Positions 8,472-17,260 of a stretch of DNA of 64,000 bases are shown piece after piece. The stretch is from Syntrophus sp963665935 (GTDB lineage Bacteria; Desulfobacterota; Syntrophia; Syntrophales; Syntrophaceae). The DNA lies in NCBI GenBank assembly GCA_963665935.1, contig OY762510.1:620001-684000 (forward strand). The letters are read 5' to 3'. The notes beneath the pieces are model-generated. The model had not been told where the DNA came from, made no database searches, and was given only the letters and a program-made list of their open reading frames with translations. Numbering within the stretch: position 1 is the first letter of the stretch; each line of letters starts with the position of its first letter. The translations under genes were made by a program, and so were the position numbers.

Positions 8472-9695
8472 CTACGGCTTATCAAAGGCCATCATTTTTT
8501 CGATCATCCCCTTGTATCTCTCCGAAATAATATCCCAGTCGTAACGTTCCCGAACAAAGGCCCGGCCTCTGCGCCCCAGTTCAGTCCGGATATCCGGAGA
8601 ATCGAGCAGATAGATAATTTTTTCCGCCAACGCCGACTCGTCTTTTTGCGGAACGATGAGTCCCGTTTTTCCATCGGCAACAATATCCCGAATCGCCGGC
8701 AGATCCGTTGCGACAACACCACATTCACACCCCAGCGCCTCAACCTGAACCAGTCCAAAACCTTCTTGATCCCCATCGGCTGCAACGATCGAGGGGAAAG
8801 CCACAATTTCCGAAGCCTGGTAGAGTGCCGGCAAATCCTGGTTCCCCACGGATCCGAGAAAGGTGACACTCGAATCTAGGTTCAACCGCTCTGCCTCTTT
8901 TCTTAGATTCTGCTCTTCCGGGCCACTGCCGGCAATCAGCAGACGGGCTTCGGGATGGACCTGTAATATCGCAGGCATGGCCCGAAGCAGATAAATCAGT
9001 CCCTTCTTTTCCACCAGCCGCCCGACAAACAGCAATTGTCCGGGAATTCGAGTTGCGGCATCCGAAGGGGGAATAAAAGTGCTTTCAAGATCGACACCCA
9101 TCGGAATGACATCGGTGATGAGATCACGGCTACTCAGCCGCAGCACTTCTACCTTCATCACCCGGCTGACTACCGTGAGCCCCTGGATTCGAGAAAGGAC
9201 AAAGCGTTTGAGGATTCTAAACAGGCTCCCTTTTAAAGCAAACAGATCCCCGCCGTGAGAAGTGCACAGGATCGGGCATCTTGATCCGGAACACATCCGC
9301 GAAAGAATCGCCACGAAACCCTGGGGAAGTAACCAGTGTGCATGGATTGCCTCATAACAGCCTGACTTGAGCAGTCGATACAGTGCGGCCAGTTCGCCAA
9401 GAAGGAAAAAAGGAACCAGAAGAAAACGCCAGGGGTGCTGCTTCAGACTGGGAAGAATACCGCCCTCATAAGCGAGTTTCTCACCATCTCCCCAGAAATA
9501 ACGAAACCGGAACACCCGGATGCCGTCCATTTCCTCAATATCTTCCGCCCCCGGCGCATGTGGAGCAAGAACATGCACGGTAAAATGGCGAGCCAGTCGC
9601 CTGGACAGCTCATAGACAAAGGGAGGCTCCCGATCTCCCGGCCACCGGGGAAAGGTTGAGGTCAGGATAAGGAGGGTGGGGTGGATAGTTTGCAT
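8472..9695 (-). CDS. GT4 family glycosyltransferase
   Basis: This 407-residue GT-B transferase is full length for the family. The N-terminus reads LILTSTFPRWPGD, with AHWLLPQG and TSHGGDLF in the acceptor domain. The donor domain has IPMGVDL, LLFVGRLVEKKG, LLIAGSGPE and DGDQEGFGLVQVEALGCE (EX7E), then TDLPAIRDIV. The family uses a nucleotide sugar to extend lipid-linked or LPS-like glycans. It is probably transcribed with the upstream membrane transferase at 9779-11437, from which it is separated by 83 AT-rich bases with no gene. Confidence 0.92.
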   Translation of the reverse strand: MQTIHPTLLILTSTFPRWPGDREPPFVYELSRRLARHFTVHVLAPHAPGAEDIEEMDGIRVFRFRYFWGDGEKLAYEGGILPSLKQHPWRFLLVPFFLLGELAALYRLLKSGCYEAIHAHWLLPQGFVAILSRMCSGSRCPILCTSHGGDLFALKGSLFRILKRFVLSRIQGLTVVSRVMKVEVLRLSSRDLITDVIPMGVDLESTFIPPSDAATRIPGQLLFVGRLVEKKGLIYLLRAMPAILQVHPEARLLIAGSGPEEQNLRKEAERLNLDSSVTFLGSVGNQDLPALYQASEIVAFPSIVAADGDQEGFGLVQVEALGCECGVVATDLPAIRDIVADGKTGLIVPQKDESALAEKIIYLLDSPDIRTELGRRGRAFVRERYDWDIISERYKGMIEKMMAFDKP

Positions 9696-9778
9696 AAACT
9701 TACAGTGATGGAGATATTCCCTTTATTATCCGATGGATAAGTTATTGTGCCATATTTATGTATTTATTCATCGGATCA

Positions 9779-11437
9779 TTAAATAATTTTATAAACTGCA
9801 TATCCTTGAAATTCATACAGCAATTTTGTACCGCTATTAAATGACCGTGAAAAATCATATATCTGCGACTCTGAAAAATTATCTTTCAAATATCGCTCGA
9901 ACAAATCCATCCGAACGAGCAGATGTGAGTAATTCTGGTTTTTGAAATAGCTTCTTAGTGATTGATCGTAAATTGATGCCTCAATCATTTCATGAATTAC
10001 ATTCATACCAAAGCAACGGTCATGAACATAGGCACGATCGAGATAATATCCCCTTCTTCCCGTAAAAATTAAGCGAACACAGGCGTTTTGAGGCAAATTC
10101 TCATTAATATACTTGATTGACTGATAACCATCCAAATGACGGACTAAATACGTATCCCTTGTCTCCTGATTCAATATATAGGGCATCGGATCAACTGACA
10201 TAAAATAATTTTTCAAGTAGATAGAGTTCATTACCAAACATAGTACTAAAACAGAAAAGACCACTGACTTCAATCCATACTGCGCAAACAGGGGCCCGTT
10301 CCATTTGAAGTTTAGAATGTTTCTCAATCCATAAACACATAGTATCGATAGGAAAGGCACGATAGGTAGGATATAGCGGATCCTGATGACCTCGGTAAAA
10401 AAAGCGACAAAGATGAAAAAACCTGTAAAGACGGAAAATAAAACAGCTACCTTCCGATATTGACGGTTCATAAATGAAAAAGGTAAAAATATGATCAGAA
10501 TCAGATTCAAAACTCCATCGAAGTATTGCGGTGAATCATCTCTGCCCTGGAAAAATATCCTCAGGGGGATCAGAATCGTTTCCCAGAAACTTTCTCCATA
10601 GTACATAATTCTTGTCTTGAAAAGGTTGTGATTAGCATTATCCTGAAGAGATTTCAGCACTTGCCCCTTGAAATCTGAAGTATTTTGATGATATTCACGA
10701 AAAATCCCATCAAACAATGGATATAGAGGATTTCCCGTCGAAATATAATTCACAAGGTACCAAGGTAAGACGAAAAGTAAACAGACTATGCAGAAGAGTA
10801 CCCCATATTTCAAAGCCCTTCCCTGCCTTCCCGTATCTCTGGCATAGATAAACACCACCATCATATTCAGGAAGAAAAAGGCTATCAGAGAATTGTGTTT
10901 GGACCCCAAGGCGAGTCCCATGCAAAGGGCGGAACAATAAAACCATTTTCCATCTTTATATTCAGAATCTCGCCATTGGACAAATGACAGCAGGCTCCCT
11001 GTAATAAATAAAGTCATACCAAGATCGACGTAAGCCATTGTTGAAAGGCGCATAATGATAGGAGTGCTGACAAAAATCAATCCTCCCAGCAATGCCCATA
11101 GATGTCCAATTCTCACATTCAAATGCAAATAGATGAGTAAACCGGTGCAGACGCCGAAGAGTAAATGGATGTAATTAGGAATAATATCGTTATGGAAATA
11201 AAGCGGGATACTGTAAAGCAGCTCAATATTCATTGGATAGTAAGAGAATTCCGCCCAGGGAATATGAAAGAACTTACCGTGCAACAACCACAGTTTCGGA
11301 AGGGCAAGATGATGAATCAGGGCATCCCGGGCAGTTGGCGGAACATAGCTCAAGAAAGTCAGCGGGATTAAAAAACATGCTATGGCAGCTAATAACAGGA
11401 ATTCGATAATGCGGTTTAATTTCATATTGATTTGCAC
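9779..11437 (-). CDS. Polytopic GT-C type glycosyltransferase (GT39/ArnT-like)
   Basis: This 552-residue inner-membrane protein begins with one membrane helix, followed by a periplasmic loop containing PPTARDALIHHLALPKLW. Its acidic residue is in the place of the catalytic Asp/Glu of GT-C enzymes such as protein mannosyltransferase and ArnT. About ten further hydrophobic segments run to residue 400, and a soluble periplasmic domain of about 150 residues closes the protein. Such enzymes transfer a sugar from a polyprenyl-phosphate donor. Acceptor and sugar are unknown. It could instead be a general O-antigen processing protein. Confidence 0.8.
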   Translation of the reverse strand: MQINMKLNRIIEFLLLAAIACFLIPLTFLSYVPPTARDALIHHLALPKLWLLHGKFFHIPWAEFSYYPMNIELLYSIPLYFHNDIIPNYIHLLFGVCTGLLIYLHLNVRIGHLWALLGGLIFVSTPIIMRLSTMAYVDLGMTLFITGSLLSFVQWRDSEYKDGKWFYCSALCMGLALGSKHNSLIAFFFLNMMVVFIYARDTGRQGRALKYGVLFCIVCLLFVLPWYLVNYISTGNPLYPLFDGIFREYHQNTSDFKGQVLKSLQDNANHNLFKTRIMYYGESFWETILIPLRIFFQGRDDSPQYFDGVLNLILIIFLPFSFMNRQYRKVAVLFSVFTGFFIFVAFFTEVIRIRYILPIVPFLSILCVYGLRNILNFKWNGPLFAQYGLKSVVFSVLVLCLVMNSIYLKNYFMSVDPMPYILNQETRDTYLVRHLDGYQSIKYINENLPQNACVRLIFTGRRGYYLDRAYVHDRCFGMNVIHEMIEASIYDQSLRSYFKNQNYSHLLVRMDLFERYLKDNFSESQIYDFSRSFNSGTKLLYEFQGYAVYKII

Positions 11438-11637
11438 AAATAAAAAGCCCCTGATCTGAGGTCCGTCATTGCCTCAAGTATCTTGTTTTTCCGGCGCATT
11501 GCTGTTGACGCTGTTGCACGCCAGTATGAACATCACACAAGTTCGGAAGCGAGGAAGTTTTAGTTTTTCCATTTAAAATTTATTGTGGGCAAATTCCCTG
11601 TAAGGGGTTTGAGTTCTGAGCCAGATTTGTACCGGCA

Positions 11638-11651
11638 AGTTAACGTTAACT
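11638..11651. repeat. 14-bp perfect palindrome AGTTAACGTTAACT
   Basis: A perfect palindrome stands four bases from the terminator stem behind the second pilin. It may be a protein-binding site or simply extend the terminator structure. The rest of the 11438-11807 gap contains a weak GGTTTC/GAAACC stem near 11707 and no supported gene. Confidence 0.5.
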
Positions 11652-11654
11652 AAA

Positions 11655-11679
11655 AAGGGTGAGGAACTTCCTCACCCTT
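11655..11679 (-). terminator. Rho-independent terminator of the second pilin gene
   Basis: A perfect 10-bp stem (AAGGGTGAGG / CCTCACCCTT) with a 5-base loop is followed, on the minus strand, by TTTAG, so the transcript ends in a short U run. It lies about 130 bases beyond the pilin stop, which implies a long 3' untranslated region. On the plus strand it has no T run, so the direction is clear. Confidence 0.8.
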
Positions 11680-11807
11680 CTCCATCAGACTTCTTTCTTA
11701 CGACATGGTTTCAATAAGGAAACCTTCGACGTTAATCTTGTACATCATTGTGCTTCCATGACTGTATCAGCAATTTCAGTCTAAGCCTGACCCTGGTCCT
11801 TTCAGTT

Positions 11808-12194
11808 TTAATTCATCGTGGTCTGACCGGTTGAACTATTATAGGTCACTGCTTTGCTCGTCTTGGTAGATGCCATCGCTACCGTAAATGTGGCGGGAGG
11901 ACCGGCAGTTACAGTAATTGTTCCTGAATTACCATCAGAATAGTTTTTAAAACCAAAGTTGGTAAGATCAGTGGCACTGGATGTATAGATATTTTTATCC
12001 ACATAATAGGCTTCCTCGGCAATCCTGATAGAGTTGGCATCAGCTTTCATCGATGCCTGATAGCCACGCTCCCGATATGCGGAAAACTGGGGAATGGCAA
12101 TGGCCGCCAGGATGCCGATGATCGCGATGACGATCATAAGTTCAATCAAAGTGAAACCTTTCTGCCCGCTCTTCTTGTTAATTGCTGTCATCAT
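11808..12194 (-). CDS. pilA: Type IV pilin (PilA-like), aromatic-rich
   Basis: This 128-residue prepilin has a 13-residue leader ending in Gly, then FTLIELMIVIAIIGILAAIA. The mature form is 115 residues. Its aromatics fall at 1, 24, 27, 32, 50, 51, 57, 67, 69, 72, 90 and 105 (12 of 115, 10.4%). Positions 1, 24, 27, 32, 51 and 57 are the same as the key aromatics of Geobacter sulfurreducens PilA. A ribosome site AAGGAG precedes the ATG by 10 bases. Conductive pili have been reported from Syntrophus aciditrophicus, and this is the better candidate of the two pilins here. That function is inference from sequence. Confidence 0.93.
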   Translation of the reverse strand: MMTAINKKSGQKGFTLIELMIVIAIIGILAAIAIPQFSAYRERGYQASMKADANSIRIAEEAYYVDKNIYTSSATDLTNFGFKNYSDGNSGTITVTAGPPATFTVAMASTKTSKAVTYNSSTGQTTMN

Positions 12195-12363
12195 AACTTC
12201 TAATCTCCTTTTTTTTATTAAATGATTTTTTCTTTTATGTTTTGTTGTGAAAATTCTATTTCCTGCCCCTGACTTCTCTGACTACGACACCACCTCCCTG
12301 TCCTGTAAAATGTTCCTCTTCTTTAAGATCAAGACGTACCGTTGTGAACTGATTTGCTATAAG

Positions 12364-12379
12364 AGCAATGACTGTACCA
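12364..12379 (-). promoter_or_regulatory. Sigma-54 (-24/-12) promoter of the second pilin gene
   Basis: On the minus strand TGGTACAGTCATTGCT matches TGGCACG-N4-TTGCW at all but two fixed positions and with exact spacing. Transcription would begin near 12353, giving a leader of about 160 bases. The first pilin gene has the corresponding element at a similar distance, with conserved flanking bases. Dependence on RpoN and a PilR-type activator is inferred. Confidence 0.75.
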
Positions 12380-12516
12380 GAAGCGGTACATGAAGATCAG
12401 CAAGGAGGAAGCACTTAATAAAGATAAGTTATTTCAAATTGTTATATTTAACAAAAATTTTAACAGAACTTTGTGATCGCCAACAACAGGTTTTGACACA
12501 ACCTTCTACAAACAAA

Positions 12517-12543
12517 AAAGACCGGTGATTTTCACCGGTCTTT
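12517..12543 (-). terminator. Strong hairpin terminator upstream of the second pilin
   Basis: A perfect 12-bp stem (AAAGACCGGTGA / TCACCGGTCTTT) with a 3-base loop is followed on the minus strand by TTTGTTTG, a good rho-independent terminator for the lipoprotein gene that ends at 12585. It is nearly identical to the hairpin at 4386-4412, in the same orientation relative to its pilin and at nearly the same distance. Apart from this hairpin and the sigma-54 element, the gap 12195-12584 holds no gene. Confidence 0.8.
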
Positions 12544-12584
12544 GGTCATTTTCCCCTGACGCCTTGACTATGATCCCTTCAATG

Positions 12585-13085
12585 TTACATCCCCCCCCAT
12601 CCGTGACCTCTGTTTTCATACTTTTCATAGGTATCCAGATCAGGCGTATAGACCACAACCACGTTATTTTCCTTCATTTTAAATACCCTCGAAGCCGATA
12701 AAATGGAGTACCAGATTCCCACAGGCTTCCCTTGGGGGTCAAGAAGGGTAAATCCAAACAGACCCTGACCGATCATTGACGCCCTCGACTTCATCCCGGT
12801 AACGAGTTCTTTCATTCGAGAAGGAGTCCTATCGACAGGTTTCCACAAGGTGGATTCCAGGACATAGTGATTATCCAGGCCCAGCAGGGCATTCGGGTGG
12901 ACGTCCGATCCGCTGAAGTAATAGTTCATTCCCGGATTGACCTGATAGAGTTCAAAAGCCTGTGTGACTTTTGAATCCGGGGAGAACCGTCCATAGTCAG
13001 AATTGTGCAGCGATGCACATCCTTGCAGGACCAGTAGAAACCCTACCAGGATCAAGCCATGTAGATCTGCATAAAATCTTTTCAT
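12585..13085 (-). CDS. Putative lipoprotein of unknown function
   Basis: This 166-residue exported protein has a basic start, a hydrophobic stretch (LILVGFLLVL, residues 11-20) and the lipobox L20-Q21-G22-C23, so Cys23 should be lipidated after signal peptidase II cleavage. Alanine follows the cysteine, which favours sorting to the outer membrane. The mature part contains tyrosine- and glycine-rich segments and ends in RGHGWGGM. The chosen ATG has GGGAGG 7-8 bases upstream, and an ATG eight codons earlier lacks a ribosome site. I do not recognise the family. It is a single-gene unit closed by the hairpin at 12517. Confidence 0.82.
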   Translation of the reverse strand: MKRFYADLHGLILVGFLLVLQGCASLHNSDYGRFSPDSKVTQAFELYQVNPGMNYYFSGSDVHPNALLGLDNHYVLESTLWKPVDRTPSRMKELVTGMKSRASMIGQGLFGFTLLDPQGKPVGIWYSILSASRVFKMKENNVVVVYTPDLDTYEKYENRGHGWGGM

Positions 13086-13338
13086 CTTTTCGACCTCCCT
13101 GTTTTTCATAACGGATTATCAAAAAAGGATAAATTCCTGTATTTAATATATTATAAGAATGTCGTGTCAGCGAGAGTTTTTTTACAAGGGAAAGCCAGCC
13201 CCTCATCGCCACTTTGAGATTGACAGGTCACAAAACATAATATAAAAAGCCGTAATTCTGAATGTTTCTCTTTTCATTTTCTCTTTGTTTCAAGGTGTTG
13301 CCGATCTCATAACCGCCTCTATTTGAGAAGGAGAAAAT

Positions 13339-13611
13339 ATGGATGCCCTTCTTTCCATCAATCTTTCAATCCCGATGATTCAGATCGCCCTGCTGCTCTT
13401 ACTCAGTACCTCGGCTCTGATGCTCGGCCGGTTTAAACTGGCACTGATTCTCAATTACAGCTTTATTCTCTACTGGGCTTACATCCTCAACATGAATACC
13501 ATCCGGGACGCCGGTCAGTCCGTTATCGACAAATTCACCCTACTGTATTTCGGTTTCGGGTTAATCATCATCCTGCTTGCGCTGGTCGGTTTCTTTGCTC
13601 ACAACGATTAA
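13339..13611 (+). CDS. Small membrane protein, three predicted helices
   Basis: This 90-residue protein has a good ribosome site (AAGGAG, 6 bases from ATG). Three hydrophobic segments are visible at about residues 12-30, 34-51 and 67-86, with a short polar loop (NTIRDAGQSVIDK) between the second and third. No signal peptide cleavage site or catalytic motif is present. It is divergent from the lipoprotein gene with a 253-base gap, and converges on the peptidase gene. Function is unknown. Confidence 0.78.
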   Translation: MDALLSINLSIPMIQIALLLLLSTSALMLGRFKLALILNYSFILYWAYILNMNTIRDAGQSVIDKFTLLYFGFGLIIILLALVGFFAHND

Positions 13612-13830
13612 ATTCCAGCTTAGACTCTTCCACAGAGCACTACTTTTTTTGCTTTTTGGGAGTGAAGGCCAGACAGGATGCCCCGGAGTGCCGATAAACC
13701 GCCTCTGAAGGCAGAGAAAATGACATGAACGACATAGCCCGGCAGCCGTAAGGCCGCCGGGGGTCATAGGTTATAAAAAAATGTAGGCAGGAAAAACAGG
13801 AGGTTTTTGTTTCTGTCATTCAACAATTTA

Positions 13831-16806
13831 CTACACAAGCGGTTCCACATTCAACTTTCTTTGAAGACGCAGGTTTGCAGCCGCCAGAGAGTCCTCCGAT
13901 CCATAGACGGCAATCCCTTCTTCCTTCTGTGTGGCTCGAAAATAACCAATAGCCGCATCCCGGAGACTCTCCGTTGATGCGTCTAGAATGGCTTCCCGAA
14001 ATCGCCGGCGGTCGTTGTCGGATATGCCGGCCAGTTCCCGAATCATGGCCACTGTTCCCCGCCCGGAAGGATCCATGGGCCTGTCCAGCGCACCAATCGT
14101 ACCGACAATCGCTTTCTCCATTTCCTCAGGCGCCAGTTTTCCATCGGCAATAAATGCCATGGCTTTCTGGTAAATCTCAAGGGTCTCCACAATGCGGGGG
14201 TCCCGATAGGACAGAAAAGAAAACATCCCACCCATTGGATCGAATTGGCACATCCCGCCATAGGCGCCTCCCTGAACCCGGATGTGCTTGTAGAGGAAAC
14301 CATTGGACAAATGACGGGCCAGCACCAGCAAGAAAGGCGATAAGGGAGATGTGAAGTTCGGAGCGGCCATGACCCGAGCGACATAGGACACTTGGGCGGG
14401 AATGGCAATACCAGCATAAACAGGTCTTCTTTCCGGATGAGGTCCGGATTCCTCTTTGACACTCCTTGTCAGGCAATTGACAAGGTCCTTTGCCTGTTTC
14501 AAAAGCAGGGAAAGACCTTCATCGTCTCCCGTCATATTAAGCAGCAGCCTGTCCCGGTTGAAAACCAAGGATCGGAGATAGTCCAGCTTTTCCTGGAGTT
14601 CCCCGGGATTTTTCTGAAATTCCTCAACAATGCGGCTGACAAAGCGCAGTTGCGTGCGGCCGTGCCACTGTTCATCACGCCAGGCAGGCAGGGAAAGACC
14701 AGCCCCTGCCGCCATCCGGGCAAAGGCGTGCCCCGAAGGGACGACGGCGGCATGGAGCCCGTTTTTCTTTTCCGCGAGGAGATCACGCATCCGGGCTTCA
14801 TGGCTGAGATCTCCGGCTGTTAGAACATCCGTCAGAATTCCGATGGCATCCGGAACATTCCGGTGCAGGGCGGATACGCCGAAAATCATCCGCTGCCAAG
14901 AGTCCTGACCACTGGCCGTCAAGCCCGCACTGAGGGAAGAACCAAGTCCTCCAGTCTTCAAAGCAATCCGCTTGGCCATCTCCTCATAGGAATAGCCTGC
15001 AGCCCCCATATTGCTCGCCATCTTGCCCAACAGGGGCAGATAAGGCTGCAGTTCCTCGGGAACGGAGGACACATCAAAGGCCAGTTCAGCATAGACAATC
15101 CCGTTGGTAAACAGATTGTGAAGAAGGACGGAAACGCCTTCCATAGAACTTTTCTCCGTGGGAATCGTTTCGATGGTCCTTTCCAGATCGGCGACCCGAA
15201 GTTTCGGCAGGGAAGCGGCCGCTTCCGGACTGTCCGGTTCACTCTGGAACTGACGGAGCCTCTGCGTAGTTTCCCTGATCTGTTCAAGGACCGGGTTACT
15301 CATGGCAGCTTTCATTTTCGCCATTTTTTCCCGGAACTCACTTTCCTCTTCCTCGGCAATCGTCTGGCTGGGCTCAAGAATCGCAAGGACTCGATGGGGA
15401 TTGTCGAGCAGCCAGGTTTGCGTCAAGCATTCGAAGAGGTCCGGCTGGGCCTCCCATTTTCTGCGGATGTTTTCGATAATCCGGGGAAAGTTCAGGCCGG
15501 AGAGGGGATCGCCATCATAAAGCCAGGTATGGTAAACCCTTCCCATCAGGACAATCCCATACGGATAGGCACTGCGGACGATTTCCTTGCCCTGAAATTC
15601 GATTTGATGCAGAATGCCTTCGATCAGTTCCCGGTCAAACCCCTTTTTGATTGTTTCCTTCAGCGTGTCCATAATACAGGTTTCAACCGCTCCAGCCTTT
15701 TGCGGATCGCTTCCCCGCAGGCCCACGGCAAACATAAGCTGGCGCAAATCTCTTTCGATGCCCGATACAGGAGAAAGATCCTCACCCAAACCGGAATCGA
15801 TAAGGGACTTGCGGAGCGGAGCGGCGGCGCTGCCGATCAGAATCCCCGACAGGACTTCCAGAAGAATGGCGGTTTCGTCATCGGTATTGTCCGTAAGCAT
15901 CCAAGCTATATTGATGGCGGTCTTGCCGGTCAGCGGCTCCTCTCTTCCAATCGGATAAACCGAGTGAACCTGAGAGGGAACCGTCCAGTGGGGCTGGCAA
16001 CTCACTTCAGAATTCACGGCGGTCCGTTCAAAACCGGCCAGTATCTCCTCCAGAAAGGCCAGATGCTCAACCGTCGGGATATCTCCATAGAGGAAAAACC
16101 GGGCATTAGACGGAGAATAATAGAGGCGGTGAAATGCCCGGAACTCATCGTAGCTCAGGGTGGGGATCTTTTCAGGATTGCCTCCGGAATCAAAGGCGTA
16201 TGTCGTATCCGGGTAGAGGGCTTCCTGAATCTCTTTAAACATAAGGGTCTCCGGCGAGGAATAAGCCCCTTTCATCTCGTTGTATACGATACCGGAGATG
16301 GTGAGTTCACTGGTTGTGTCCTCAGGGTCGACAAATTCAAAATGATGGCCTTCCTGAAGAAAGGTCTCCTTTAAGAGGCGTGGGTGAAGAACCAGATCGG
16401 TGTAAACGCGGACGAGATTGAAAAAATCGGTTTTCACCTGGCTGGCCACGGGATAGATGGTCTTGTCGGGATAGGTGAAAGCATTGATAAAGGTCTGCAG
16501 GGTTCCCCGGACCAGTTCGTTAAAGGCATCCTTGAGTGGATATTTTTCCGAACCAGCCAGGACGGAATGTTCCAGGATATGCGGGACACCAGTGGAATCC
16601 GCCGGGGGTGTGCGAAAACCGATGGAGAAAAGGTTTTCCCTGTCCGTACTGTGAAGATGAAGCAATTTTGCACCGGTTTTTTCGTGCGCAATCTCATAGG
16701 CCGTAACTCGGAGATCGTCAATCTGTTCAACGCGCAACACTTGAAATCCAAAAAGTTGATCGCCGACCTTCAGGGCCGGTTCCGGGCATTTTCCTGCTTC
16801 ATCCAT
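13831..16806 (-). CDS. M16C zinc metallopeptidase, presequence protease (PreP) type
   Basis: This 991-residue protein is full length for the M16C family (PreP, Cym1, falcilysin), large clam-shaped peptidases that degrade short peptides inside a closed chamber. The inverted zinc motif is H76-I-L-E79-H80, with Glu79 as catalytic base and Glu177 in GIVYNEMKG as the third zinc ligand. GTLQTFINAFTYPDKTIYPVAS at 101-122 is a PreP hallmark. Four homologous domains are expected, and the C-terminal half lacks the zinc site, as normal. There is no signal peptide, so it is probably cytosolic. The gene stands alone. Confidence 0.93.
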   Translation of the reverse strand: MDEAGKCPEPALKVGDQLFGFQVLRVEQIDDLRVTAYEIAHEKTGAKLLHLHSTDRENLFSIGFRTPPADSTGVPHILEHSVLAGSEKYPLKDAFNELVRGTLQTFINAFTYPDKTIYPVASQVKTDFFNLVRVYTDLVLHPRLLKETFLQEGHHFEFVDPEDTTSELTISGIVYNEMKGAYSSPETLMFKEIQEALYPDTTYAFDSGGNPEKIPTLSYDEFRAFHRLYYSPSNARFFLYGDIPTVEHLAFLEEILAGFERTAVNSEVSCQPHWTVPSQVHSVYPIGREEPLTGKTAINIAWMLTDNTDDETAILLEVLSGILIGSAAAPLRKSLIDSGLGEDLSPVSGIERDLRQLMFAVGLRGSDPQKAGAVETCIMDTLKETIKKGFDRELIEGILHQIEFQGKEIVRSAYPYGIVLMGRVYHTWLYDGDPLSGLNFPRIIENIRRKWEAQPDLFECLTQTWLLDNPHRVLAILEPSQTIAEEEESEFREKMAKMKAAMSNPVLEQIRETTQRLRQFQSEPDSPEAAASLPKLRVADLERTIETIPTEKSSMEGVSVLLHNLFTNGIVYAELAFDVSSVPEELQPYLPLLGKMASNMGAAGYSYEEMAKRIALKTGGLGSSLSAGLTASGQDSWQRMIFGVSALHRNVPDAIGILTDVLTAGDLSHEARMRDLLAEKKNGLHAAVVPSGHAFARMAAGAGLSLPAWRDEQWHGRTQLRFVSRIVEEFQKNPGELQEKLDYLRSLVFNRDRLLLNMTGDDEGLSLLLKQAKDLVNCLTRSVKEESGPHPERRPVYAGIAIPAQVSYVARVMAAPNFTSPLSPFLLVLARHLSNGFLYKHIRVQGGAYGGMCQFDPMGGMFSFLSYRDPRIVETLEIYQKAMAFIADGKLAPEEMEKAIVGTIGALDRPMDPSGRGTVAMIRELAGISDNDRRRFREAILDASTESLRDAAIGYFRATQKEEGIAVYGSEDSLAAANLRLQRKLNVEPLV

Positions 16807-16917
16807 GGTCTTTCTATCCCCTGTTCAATTGTTTTTTACCAATTTCTATCCGTTAAATCTTTTTGAATCGACCGTCAAGGGAAAAACAGGGAAAATGCCT
16901 GAGATGGCTGATTATTT

Positions 16918-17036
16918 CAATTCTAGATCAAAGGTGATAGCAGGGCTGGCAAAGCAGAGGCGACGCAGACGCACACAGACATACGTTGAGGAGCCGATAA
17001 CGAAGCCAACGCAGATAGCGCTTTGATCTAGAATTG
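16918..17036. repeat. Palindromic repeat element, copy A
   Basis: The element is bounded by a perfect 16-bp inverted repeat (CAATTCTAGATCAAAG at 16918-16933 and its complement at 17021-17036), with an imperfectly palindromic interior and a central hairpin around ACGTAT. Read on the minus strand, the core from ATCAAAG to CTTTGAT matches copy B (39342-39451) over about 100 bases with one gap, roughly three quarters identical by eye. The shared block TTATCGGCTCCTCAACG is exact. It could be a MITE-like or REP-like element or a structured RNA. The rest of the 16807-17260 gap shows no gene. Confidence 0.75.
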
Positions 17037-17260
17037 GAATTAGAAATGATTGCAGATCAATGGTTAGGCAGGGACGCATTGGAATAAAAAAATCACGGGT
17101 TGTATTGCTTTGACTGCCAAGCCGGCTTTGGCATTTGGGTCTATCCGCAGAGATTACGTAAGGAACTCTTTGGAAAGATCTACCTTTTCAAAGTTTGACC
17201 CGGCCTCTACCAATGCGAGACAATTTCACATCGTTTTCCAAAGGAAAATTCGAGACCAAT

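Noticed and set aside
11698..11748. 16-codon open frame between the second pilin and its terminator
   Set aside because: It starts with two ATG codons and is in the pilin transcript, but has no ribosome site and is too short to support without conservation data.
13738..13761. GC-rich hairpin (CCCGGC-GCC / GGC-GCCGGG) between the small membrane protein and the peptidase gene
   Set aside because: No T run follows on either strand, so it is not called as a terminator.
14863..16374. 503-codon open frame on the plus strand opposite the M16C peptidase
   Set aside because: It lies wholly antisense to a gene with all catalytic motifs, has no ribosome site, and its translation is Arg/Gly/Phe-rich without recognisable motifs.
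16805..17026. 73-codon open frame over the repeat element
   Set aside because: It runs through a palindromic repeat and has no ribosome site; the repeat explains the sequence better.
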